Origin: Gammaproteobacteria bacterium
Lineage (GTDB): Bacteria; Pseudomonadota; Gammaproteobacteria; Chromatiales; Chromatiaceae
Assembly (NCBI GenBank): GCA_030620735.1
Contig: JAUXDV010000123.1
Location: forward strand, 1-6,156
Direction: 5' to 3'
DNA length: 6,156 nucleotides
The translations under genes were made by a program, and so were the position numbers. The stretch's first letter is position 1. Every line of letters starts with the position of its first letter. Of the stretch, positions 1 to 5,790 are shown piece by piece. The notes beneath the pieces were generated by a model. The model was not told the DNA's origin. It saw only the letters and a program-made list of their open reading frames with translations, and did not search any database.

Positions 1-165
1 CCGGTGCGCCAACGCGGCAACGCTCTGCCACCAGATGGTTTCATGCGGATTATCCCCATGGGTCAGCACCAGGCGCACATCCACCCCATGAGCCAGCAAT
101 ACCGACAGGCAGCGGAAACCTACCTGGTGGTAGGCAAACACCACCACGGAGGGTCTTGCTGTCAA
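1..165 (-). CDS. arnA: ArnA-like UDP-L-Ara4N formyltransferase, N-terminal part only (cut by window edge)
   Basis: These are the first 55 codons of a formyltransferase-fold protein; the rest lies left of position 1. The start is a TTG at 165-163, giving M-T-A-R-P-S followed by VVVFAYHQVG, and further on THGDNP. Both match the start of E. coli ArnA (VVFAYHDMG and THTDNP, from memory), which uses N10-formyl-tetrahydrofolate to formylate UDP-L-Ara4N in the cytoplasm. The TTG is supported by a strong AAGGAG ribosome site at 176-171 with 5 nt spacing. It overlaps the stop of the upstream arnC-like gene in a TTGA, so translation is probably coupled. No ATG precedes the conserved beta strand in this frame. 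The catalytic Asn-His-Asp residues and any C-terminal decarboxylase domain are outside the window, so it could be a full bifunctional ArnA or a stand-alone formyltransferase. The family is fairly certain; the exact substrate is inferred from the neighbours. Confidence 0.8.
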   Translation of the reverse strand, partial: MTARPSVVVFAYHQVGFRCLSVLLAHGVDVRLVLTHGDNPHETIWWQSVAALAHR

Positions 166-1181
166 GCCAACTCCTTCATATCGGCATCGTCTTCAATAAC
201 GGCAGGGATGGCATCCTCTCGCTGCTGCCTGACCACTCTGCGCAGCAGGTAACGCGGACGTCCCTGCGCCTGGACATAGATGCGTCCCACGTACTCACCC
301 AGCAAGCCGATGCCAAACAGCATGATGCCAATGAGAAAAAAGAGGATGGCGAAGAGTGTAAAAACGCCCCCCACTTCCGGACCAATCAGCAAACGCCGAA
401 CCACAAGAAAGACAACAAACAGGAGTGACAGCACGGAGAGCAGAAAACCGGTAATGGAGAAAAGCTGCAGCGGCACCAGCGAGAAACCTGTCATGAGATC
501 AAAATTGAGCTGAATCAGCTTGTGCAGCGGATATTTGGAATCGCCAGCAACTCGCTCCTCATGCTCCACCACCACCTCCACAGGATTGCCCGAATAGAGG
601 TAGGCAAGCGCGGGAATAAAGGTATTGCTCTCCTCGGATTCGAGGATGGCATCGATGATATCCCGGGAGTATCCGCGCAGCATACAGCCCTGATCGGTCA
701 TATGAATATTGGTGATGCGTTCACGCAGGCGGTTGACTACCTTTGACGCCCAGTCACGCCACCAGCTGTCCCTGCGCTCACGCCGGATGGTGCCGACATA
801 GTCATGCCCCTCTTCGAGCTTCTCAAGCAGTTTGCCGATCTCTTCCGGAGGATTCTGCAGATCTGCATCCAGGGTGATGACATAGCGCCCGGTGGAGTAG
901 TTGAATCCGGCAAGAATGGCCGCATGCTGACCGGCATTGGTGCGCAGACACACCAGGTTGGTCTGCGTCGGACGCCGATCGTACTGCTCGCGCAGCAGCG
1001 AGGCGGTGCGGTCACGACTGCCGTCATCCACAAAAATCACCTGGTAACTGCGCTCAAGCGCATCCAGGGCTGCATAGAGCCGGGGGAAGAGTGCAGGCAG
1101 CACATCCTCTTCGTTATAAGCCGGCACGACCACGGAAATGAGCGGAAATTCGTCCTCTTCCAATTCATCCATTGGCGTCAT
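162..1181 (-). CDS. arnC: ArnC-like undecaprenyl-phosphate aminosugar transferase (GT2)
   Basis: This 339-residue inner-membrane glycosyltransferase probably moves a formylated 4-amino-4-deoxy-L-arabinose from its UDP carrier onto undecaprenyl phosphate on the cytoplasmic face. A GT-A domain fills about residues 14-225. It has ISVVVPAYNEE at 15-25, FVDDGS at 50-55, the metal-binding DAD at 105-107 inside TLDADLQNPPEEI, and a DSWWRDWASK stretch at 138-147. Two membrane helices follow at about 236-262 and 272-296, then GLLGEYVGRIY and a basic RPRYLLRR segment. From memory, E. coli ArnC (322 aa) shares these stretches and the two-helix tail in the same order; this protein has a somewhat longer acidic C-terminus. 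The ATG at 1181-1179 is preferred: it overlaps the upstream TGA as ATGA and has AGAGGA 6 nt upstream. A longer in-frame reading from 1223 only adds residues from inside the aminotransferase gene. A DPMS/GtrB-like role is possible, but the ArnC resemblance is strong. Confidence 0.88.
   Translation of the reverse strand: MTPMDELEEDEFPLISVVVPAYNEEDVLPALFPRLYAALDALERSYQVIFVDDGSRDRTASLLREQYDRRPTQTNLVCLRTNAGQHAAILAGFNYSTGRYVITLDADLQNPPEEIGKLLEKLEEGHDYVGTIRRERRDSWWRDWASKVVNRLRERITNIHMTDQGCMLRGYSRDIIDAILESEESNTFIPALAYLYSGNPVEVVVEHEERVAGDSKYPLHKLIQLNFDLMTGFSLVPLQLFSITGFLLSVLSLLFVVFLVVRRLLIGPEVGGVFTLFAILFFLIGIMLFGIGLLGEYVGRIYVQAQGRPRYLLRRVVRQQREDAIPAVIEDDADMKELA
171..176 (-). promoter_or_regulatory. 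Ribosome binding site that decides the TTG start of the arnA-like gene
   Basis: Read on the minus strand this is AAGGAG, a near-consensus Shine-Dalgarno sequence, 5 nt (TTGGC) before the TTG at 165-163. It lies inside the last codons of the arnC-like gene. Its strength and spacing are the main reason to accept a TTG start. Confidence 0.75.
1178..1181 (-). other. ATGA stop/start overlap, aminotransferase to arnC-like gene
   Basis: The ATG of the arnC-like gene (1181-1179) shares two bases with the TGA of the arnB-like gene (1180-1178), the usual arrangement for coupled translation by terminating ribosomes. Confidence 0.85.
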
Positions 1182-2311
1182 GTTGCATCCTCTACGGAAA
1201 GTAATTGACTCACTGCAGCACAAACCTGTTCGACATCAGCGTCCTGCATAGCTGGAAAAAGCGGCAGCGTCAGTGTCTGTTCCCCGATACGCTCCGCCTC
1301 GGGAAAATCCCCGGGTCCGTAGCCGTAACTCCGATAGAGCGAAAACAGGTGCATCGCCGGATAGTGTACACCACTGCCGACTCCCAGCTTCCGCAAGCGC
1401 TGCTGAAACGTGTTTCTCGACATCCCCAAAGCAGCGAAATCGATGCATATGCACAGCATGTGCCAGCTATGGCCTGGTTGATCCATCGGGATCACCAGCG
1501 CCGCATGCTGCGGCAGCAGCCTGATATAGGCCTGCGCCAGTTCACGCCGACGGCGGTTGAAAGCATCCAGCCTGGAGAGCTGCACCAGGCCGATCGCCGC
1601 ATTGACATCGGCAAGATTCATCTTGCCGCCCCATTCAGGAACATCCATATTGCCCTGCGCATCTCTTTCGATGCCATGAAAACGAATGCGCTCGATGCGG
1701 CGCAGCAGCCGCATGTCGCTGCTTGCAATGGCGCCGCCTTCGATGGTGGTCATATTCTTGTTGGGGTGAAAACTAAAACAGACCGGGTTGCCTGCTGCGC
1801 CGATATTTCTGCCGTCAATCTTGCTGCCGATAGCCTGGGCAGCATCTTCGATGACGATGAGCCGGCAGCGTTCAGCCAGGTCATATAAAGGCTGCATCTC
1901 CACCGCCAAACCGGCGAAATGAACCGGCAGCACTGCCCTGGTGCGGTGTGTCACGGCTGCTTTCACCTGTTCTACTGAAAGGTTGCGGCTCACCAGGTTG
2001 ACATCGACAAACACCGGAGTGGCCCCGACTCTGACCACGACGTTGGCTGTCGCGGTAAAGCTCATGGCGGGGAGTATCACCTCATCTCCGGGGCCGACAT
2101 TCAACGCAATAAGCGTCGCCTCCAGGGCGCTGGTGGCGGAGTTGAAGAGGCGTACGCTCACGCCGCCGCCAATATAGTCCGCCAGCGCCTGCTCCAGAGC
2201 TTCAACCTTTGGCCCCGTTGTCAGCCAGCCGGATGCCAGCACTTCATTCACAGCCTGCTGCTCTTCATCTCCCAGAGTCGGGCGTGTAAATGGCAATATG
2301 CTCATATTCAT
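1178..2311 (-). CDS. arnB: ArnB-like PLP-dependent aminotransferase (DegT/DnrJ/EryC1/StrS family)
   Basis: This 377-residue cytoplasmic aminotransferase would convert a UDP-4-keto-pentose to the 4-amino sugar using glutamate and PLP. Residues 6-38 (LPFTRPTLG, SGWLTTGPK) match the opening of ArnB. SATSALEA at 58-65 should grip the PLP phosphate. IEDAAQA at 154-160 carries D156, expected to contact the pyridine nitrogen. FSFHPNKNMTTIEGG at 179-193 places the Schiff-base lysine at K185. The end has PLFP and a short helix as in E. coli ArnB (about 380 aa). The ATG at 2311-2309 overlaps the TGA of the upstream carrier gene (ATGA). A second ATG two codons later (2305) is an equally possible start and lies better placed behind a weak GAGAG. 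The frame stays open back to 2521, but those 70 codons encode Cys/His/Arg-rich sequence antisense to no family and out of frame within the carrier gene, so they are rejected. Related sugar aminotransferases such as PseC or WecE are alternatives; the arn neighbours favour ArnB. Confidence 0.87.
   Translation of the reverse strand: MNMSILPFTRPTLGDEEQQAVNEVLASGWLTTGPKVEALEQALADYIGGGVSVRLFNSATSALEATLIALNVGPGDEVILPAMSFTATANVVVRVGATPVFVDVNLVSRNLSVEQVKAAVTHRTRAVLPVHFAGLAVEMQPLYDLAERCRLIVIEDAAQAIGSKIDGRNIGAAGNPVCFSFHPNKNMTTIEGGAIASSDMRLLRRIERIRFHGIERDAQGNMDVPEWGGKMNLADVNAAIGLVQLSRLDAFNRRRRELAQAYIRLLPQHAALVIPMDQPGHSWHMLCICIDFAALGMSRNTFQQRLRKLGVGSGVHYPAMHLFSLYRSYGYGPGDFPEAERIGEQTLTLPLFPAMQDADVEQVCAAVSQLLSVEDAT
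1188..1193 (-). promoter_or_regulatory. Ribosome binding site for the arnC-like gene
   Basis: AGAGGA on the minus strand, followed by a 6-nt spacer and the ATG at 1181. It sits within the final codons (V-E-D) of the aminotransferase gene and supports the short start over the in-frame extension to 1223. Confidence 0.65.
2308..2311 (-). other. ATGA stop/start overlap, carrier to aminotransferase gene
   Basis: The ATG at 2311-2309 overlaps the carrier TGA at 2310-2308. The ribosome site ahead of it is weak, so initiation here probably depends on coupling or uses the second ATG at 2305. Confidence 0.75.
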
Positions 2312-2679
2312 GCTCTCGCCAGGATGTAGACGCCAATGATGATGATCCCGATACCACCGAGTTTGGCGACACTCAACACCTCGCCAAACAGCATCCATGC
2401 AGCAAAAGCGTTGACGACATAGCCGATGGAGAGCATCGGATAGGCGATACTGACATCCACCCGCGAGAGTGCGAGTATCCAGATGATCACACTGATGCCA
2501 TAGCAAAAAAGGCCGACCCATAACCAGGGTTCGGACATCAATCTCAAAGCCACTCCGGAAGAGCCGGAAACGCTCAGGGAGATGGCCCCCATCCCTTTGA
2601 CACTCGCCTTAAGCGCCAGCTGGGCTACGGCATTGAGCAGCACACCAGTGAGAATCAACAGAAAACCAGACAACGTCAT
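2308..2679 (-). CDS. Small EamA/SMR-type membrane carrier, ArnE-like flippase subunit
   Basis: This 123-residue protein has four predicted helices (about 4-22, 52-72, 76-97, 103-121) and little else, the size of an SMR or half-EamA transporter. AQLALK at 19-24, AYPMLSIGYV at 79-88 and GEVLSVAKLGG at 99-109 resemble E. coli ArnE (GQLCQK and AYPMLSLNFV, from memory). ArnE with ArnF is thought to carry undecaprenyl-phosphate-L-Ara4N to the periplasmic face of the inner membrane. The ATG at 2679 overlaps the stop of the GT39 gene (ATGA), with GGTGAC 6 nt upstream at 2691-2686. It lies between the ArnT-like and ArnB-like genes, which fits a lipid-linked sugar flippase. Only one such gene is present, whereas E. 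coli has two, so it may act as a homodimer or have a partner elsewhere. A general small-molecule exporter of the EamA family cannot be excluded, so no symbol is given. Confidence 0.82.
   Translation of the reverse strand: MTLSGFLLILTGVLLNAVAQLALKASVKGMGAISLSVSGSSGVALRLMSEPWLWVGLFCYGISVIIWILALSRVDVSIAYPMLSIGYVVNAFAAWMLFGEVLSVAKLGGIGIIIIGVYILARA
2676..2679 (-). other. ATGA stop/start overlap, GT39 to carrier gene
   Basis: The carrier ATG (2679-2677) overlaps the GT39 TGA (2678-2676). A GGTGAC ribosome site lies within the last codons of the GT39 gene. Confidence 0.85.
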
Positions 2680-4322
2680 CTTCTTGTCACCGCCGCTTTT
2701 TTAGTATCTTTATAAATCAGGACCATTGGAAACCCGTCGCCCTTCAAACGTTGATAATCCTTGAGGCGAAAAACAGCCACAGACTGCCCCTTCTCCTGCA
2801 GCCAGCGGGCACGAAAACTCTGCATGTCCGGAATCCATTTATCAGGCTCCTGCTCGATGCCCATCTTCAGTTCAGATGTTGTGTTCGCCAATTGAAGCGT
2901 CCGCCCCAGATAGAACGGCAGTGACTGCGGGTAGATCCCTACACTATAGACGATAGTGTCCGTTTCGAGATAGGGTTGTATCACATCAGCCAGTTTTCTG
3001 CTTGAACGGTACTCACCCAGGTGCTGATAACCCAGCATCAGCAGCTGCATCGACAGCAGAGCGGCAACAGCCAGTGTTGTGACTGCTTTGACTCCCCTTG
3101 CAGCGAATAGATAGCGCGCCACCAGCCCCCCGGCAATCATAATCAATGCAGCAGGAAGAGCCCAGTTGCGAAAGCTGTTGATGTGTTCGACAGAGACTTT
3201 CTGCGTTGCAAACTGCTCAGCGAAAAAGCTGGCGCCAACCAGCAGGACGCCAAAGCCAATCAGCGGCCAGACTGCCATAGTGACATTTGCATCTGGCTTC
3301 AACTGCCGCGCCATCAGCAGTGCAAGCGGAGGGAACAGCGGCAGCAGATAGGGCGCCAGCATCGAACGTCCAAGCGAAAAAAAGAGAAACATAAAAACGA
3401 CATAAACCCACAGCAGACGCTCAGCATCGAAACCGGATGATTTTTGCGGCAGCCACTGAAAACCGGGGCGCAGCAAGGCACGCATACCGATCCAAATCCA
3501 GGGAAACAGGCCCAGCAGCAATATCGGTAAAAAGTACCACAGTGCCTCCTCTCTGCCATGCACATCGGAGGTGTAGCGGTCAAAGTGTTCATGAATAAAA
3601 AAGAACTCCGCGAACTCCGGATTGGCAATGCTCACCATGACGAACCATGGCGCCGTAACCAGCAGCAGGAGCAGCAACCCCTTGCCCGGATGCAGATGCT
3701 TCCACAGCACCCAGTCCCGCTGCCATAGGGAGTAGATAACTATCGCCGCGCCCGGAAGCACGATCCCGACCAGTCCTTTGGAGAGTACGGCAAGGCCTGT
3801 CATGAGCCACGCAAGCAGCATCCAGTTGCGCACCTGCTTGCTCGAATCGCGCCTTGACTGAGCCATCAGCACGGCCCCAAGAGCCCCGGCCATAAACACG
3901 CTGAGCGTCATATCGAGAATCAGCAGGTGGCCAAGCACGACATAGAGCAGGCTGCTGGAGAGGATCAGGAAGGCATAATAGCCGGCCTCCCTGCCCCACA
4001 AACGCCCTGCGACAAACAGCATCCACAAAGCACCGGCAAATCCTGCCGCCATGACCCACAGACGCGCGGTGGCATTGCTCTCACCAAAGAGCTTGAAAGT
4101 CGCTGCCGTCATCCAGTATTGCAGCGCAGGCTTTTCGAAATACTTAAAGCCATTCAGACGCGGCGTCACCCAGTCGCCGGAGGCAACCATCTCGCGCGGT
4201 ATCTCGGCATAGCGCCCCTCGTCGGGTTCAACCAGGTCGCGATAGCCAGGCAGCATGAACCAGATCACGCCAATGAGGATAATGACGAACCATGCTGCAG
4301 AGCGGGAGAGTAAAGAGCTCAT
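2676..4322 (-). CDS. arnT: ArnT-like GT39 glycosyltransferase (lipid A aminoarabinose transferase family)
   Basis: This 548-residue polytopic inner-membrane enzyme is close in length to E. coli ArnT (550). It probably transfers a sugar from undecaprenyl phosphate to lipid A or another envelope acceptor on the periplasmic side. After helix 1 (about 10-26) comes VEPDEGRYAEIPREM at 31-45, with D34 as the expected catalytic acid, then ASGDWVTPRL and KYFEKP at 60-65, whose E63-K64 pair corresponds to residues that bind the carrier phosphate in ArnT structures. A second conserved acid is D137, in ILDM. FFIHEHFDRY at 241-250 lines up with the ArnT juxtamembrane segment. Many helices follow up to about 430, then a soluble tail (about 437-548). 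The usual SKLP-x-Y motif reads GRSMLAPYLLP here (318-328). The start lies 8 nt after the DUF2189 stop, with GGGGAG immediately upstream but rather close to the ATG. GT39 membership is firm; the donor and acceptor are inferred from neighbours. Confidence 0.87.
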   Translation of the reverse strand: MSSLLSRSAAWFVIILIGVIWFMLPGYRDLVEPDEGRYAEIPREMVASGDWVTPRLNGFKYFEKPALQYWMTAATFKLFGESNATARLWVMAAGFAGALWMLFVAGRLWGREAGYYAFLILSSSLLYVVLGHLLILDMTLSVFMAGALGAVLMAQSRRDSSKQVRNWMLLAWLMTGLAVLSKGLVGIVLPGAAIVIYSLWQRDWVLWKHLHPGKGLLLLLLVTAPWFVMVSIANPEFAEFFFIHEHFDRYTSDVHGREEALWYFLPILLLGLFPWIWIGMRALLRPGFQWLPQKSSGFDAERLLWVYVVFMFLFFSLGRSMLAPYLLPLFPPLALLMARQLKPDANVTMAVWPLIGFGVLLVGASFFAEQFATQKVSVEHINSFRNWALPAALIMIAGGLVARYLFAARGVKAVTTLAVAALLSMQLLMLGYQHLGEYRSSRKLADVIQPYLETDTIVYSVGIYPQSLPFYLGRTLQLANTTSELKMGIEQEPDKWIPDMQSFRARWLQEKGQSVAVFRLKDYQRLKGDGFPMVLIYKDTKKAAVTRR

Positions 4323-4330
4323 CTCTCCCC

Positions 4331-5116
4331 TTATTCAACCGCAACAAGGTCACGATAGGCGTGCCAGGTAGCGTAGCCTATGACGGGCATGGAGATGATG
4401 AAGCTCAGATAGAATGAGAGTATGCCGATAACCATGAACATCACAATAATCGCTGCCCACAACATCATTGGACGCGGATTTTTCAAAACGGCGTTGTAAC
4501 TTGCAGCGATCGCATCGAATGCGTTGATATCCCTGTCTATCAGCATCGGAATTGATACCACAGTCATGGTGAACACCAGCAGGGCAATAATTCCGCCTGA
4601 GATCAAGCCGGCTGCCAAAAATGCCGTACTGTTTCCTGACAGAAACAGGGTGGAGATGAAATCATCAAACTTCAATGTCAAACCTGAAAAGAAGATGGCG
4701 AAGATCAGATTTGCGATCATCATCCAGAACACCAGCACCATCATCAATATCAAGCCCATCACAACCAGGTTGAATGGGTTTTTCTGACAGGTTTTACAGG
4801 TATCAGCAAAGCTGACACTCTCTCCTTCACCCAGTTTTCGACTCGCATCATATAGAAATACGCACAATATGGGCGCCACCAGGAAAAAACCGGCCGTCAG
4901 CGGCGGAACCAGAAAAAAGGAGCCGCTGGAAAAAACCAGCATCGTCAACAGCAAGCTTGCAACGAAAAATATCGAACCGTAGATCGCGCTGAGAACGGGA
5001 ATATTTTTAAAGTCCCTCCACCCTGCAGCAACCCACTGCCATGGATGATCGAGCGTGATCTCATTGATGTGGACTGAAACCGAAGGGTGCTGCTGAACAT
5101 CGATTGATTGCGCCAT
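4331..5116 (-). CDS. DUF2189-family integral membrane protein, function unknown
   Basis: This 261-residue protein has a short cytoplasmic-looking N-terminus and about six membrane helices (roughly 42-62, 66-89, 116-143, 162-190, 215-238, 234-250 region). Family-like marks are WQWVAAGWRDFKNIP at 26-40, SIPMLIDRD near 188-196, a YNAVLKNPRPMMLW stretch at 207-220, and the closing IGYATWHAYRDL at 246-257. I recognise these as DUF2189, a proteobacterial family with no settled function. A C-K-T-C pair sits at 107-110, between helices 2 and 3. The start chosen is the ATG at 5116, one base after the SCO stop (TAA-C-ATG), because GAGGAG lies 7 nt upstream. An in-frame TTG at 5131 would add five residues, but it would use that ribosome site as coding sequence. 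Tight linkage to the SCO gene suggests a membrane role related to oxidase assembly, which is inference only. Confidence 0.82.
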   Translation of the reverse strand: MAQSIDVQQHPSVSVHINEITLDHPWQWVAAGWRDFKNIPVLSAIYGSIFFVASLLLTMLVFSSGSFFLVPPLTAGFFLVAPILCVFLYDASRKLGEGESVSFADTCKTCQKNPFNLVVMGLILMMVLVFWMMIANLIFAIFFSGLTLKFDDFISTLFLSGNSTAFLAAGLISGGIIALLVFTMTVVSIPMLIDRDINAFDAIAASYNAVLKNPRPMMLWAAIIVMFMVIGILSFYLSFIISMPVIGYATWHAYRDLVAVE

Positions 5117-5117
5117 G

Positions 5118-5783
5118 TTATTTCTCCTCAATATTTTTTGTAATAGTCATAAAGTCTTGCGCCATGTCATCCGGATCGTGGGGTGAACTGAACAATGCAT
5201 AGTAACGCCCCTGCGGATCCACCAGTACGATCGATGCCGAGTGATCCATGACATAGCCCATGGCGCTGTTTTCGGTCGTCACCTTTACATAGAGAATTCC
5301 CAGCGGCCGGGTGAGCCGCTGCAGTTCACTGTCATCCCCGCTCACCCCCAGAAATGCGGGATTGAAAAAGTCGATATACTCCGCCAGCCGCTGCTGCGTA
5401 TCGCGCTCGGGATCGACCGAAACGAAGGCGATTTGGTACTCTGCGGCGTTGTCCGATGCCTGCAGCTGTTTCTCCATGCTGGTGAGCATGGCGAGTGTCG
5501 TGGGACAGATATCCGGGCAGTGCGTATAACCAAAGCTGAGGAAGGTCCAGCGGCCCTGCAGCGTTTGATTGGTGAATGGCCGGCCATGCTGATCACTCAA
5601 AGAGAAGGGCTGCAAACTCCTCAGTTGCGGCAGCAGCGTCGCGCTGCGGGTCTCTATGTGGCTGACTGCCGGCGTCGCGGCAGGCTGCTGGAGTTGCGAC
5701 CAGATGACGACGCCCGCGGCAAGCGCAAGCAGACCGGTCAAGATAAAAGTCACTATTTTTACGCTGCGAAATTGTTTGGTCAT
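5118..5783 (-). CDS. SCO1/SenC-family copper chaperone for cytochrome c oxidase
   Basis: This 221-residue protein is anchored by one N-terminal helix (about 10-28, basic residues before it), with a periplasmic thioredoxin-like domain (about 55-218). Copper-binding residues are visible: C89 and C93 in GYTHCPDICPTTL, and H181 in YVMDHSAS. FVSVDPERDT at 120-129 is the typical SCO strand. SCO proteins deliver copper to, or reduce the cysteines of, the CuA site of oxidase subunit II. No lipobox cysteine is seen, so it is probably held by the uncleaved helix. The ATG at 5783 lies 7 nt after the heme A synthase stop; its ribosome site is weak (AGGA about 11 nt upstream). Following a CtaA gene directly is typical context, except that a CtaB/CyoE heme O synthase gene often sits between the two and is absent here. 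Length and motifs are complete, with no sign of damage. Confidence 0.93.
   Translation of the reverse strand: MTKQFRSVKIVTFILTGLLALAAGVVIWSQLQQPAATPAVSHIETRSATLLPQLRSLQPFSLSDQHGRPFTNQTLQGRWTFLSFGYTHCPDICPTTLAMLTSMEKQLQASDNAAEYQIAFVSVDPERDTQQRLAEYIDFFNPAFLGVSGDDSELQRLTRPLGILYVKVTTENSAMGYVMDHSASIVLVDPQGRYYALFSSPHDPDDMAQDFMTITKNIEEK
5124..5129 (-). promoter_or_regulatory. Ribosome binding site that decides the DUF2189 start
   Basis: GAGGAG on the minus strand, 7 nt before the ATG at 5116 and inside the last codons of the SCO gene (I-E-E-K). It argues against the in-frame TTG at 5131, which directly precedes it. Confidence 0.75.
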
Positions 5784-5790
5784 GGCATCT

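Noticed and set aside
804..1208. 134-codon plus-strand open frame
   Set aside because: It is antisense to the conserved GT-A domain of the arnC-like gene, with no family features.
1182..1223. 14-codon extension of the arnC-like frame
   Set aside because: It lies inside the aminotransferase C-terminus. The ATG at 1181 has AGAGGA at good spacing and the ArnC homology begins after it.
1205..1888. 227-codon plus-strand open frame
   Set aside because: It is antisense to the aminotransferase gene, has no recognisable motif, and its length is explained by codon bias of the real gene.
2312..2521. 70-codon N-terminal extension of the aminotransferase frame
   Set aside because: It lies out of frame inside the carrier gene, is rich in Cys, His, Arg and Trp, and precedes a normal ArnB start at 2311.
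4323..4330. Possible internal promoter or terminator between DUF2189 and the arnT-like gene
   Set aside because: The gap is only 8 nt and is taken up by the GGGGAG ribosome site; no hairpin or promoter could fit outside coding sequence.
5474..5491. Perfect 7-bp inverted repeat CCATGCT / AGCATGG with a 4-nt loop
   Set aside because: It lies inside the SCO coding region, has no T-run after it, and encodes ordinary SCO helix residues; likely chance.
5576..5587. 12-bp perfect palindrome ATGGCCGGCCAT
   Set aside because: It encodes part of the SCO domain (H-G-R-P region), is single, and has no partner copy or promoter context.
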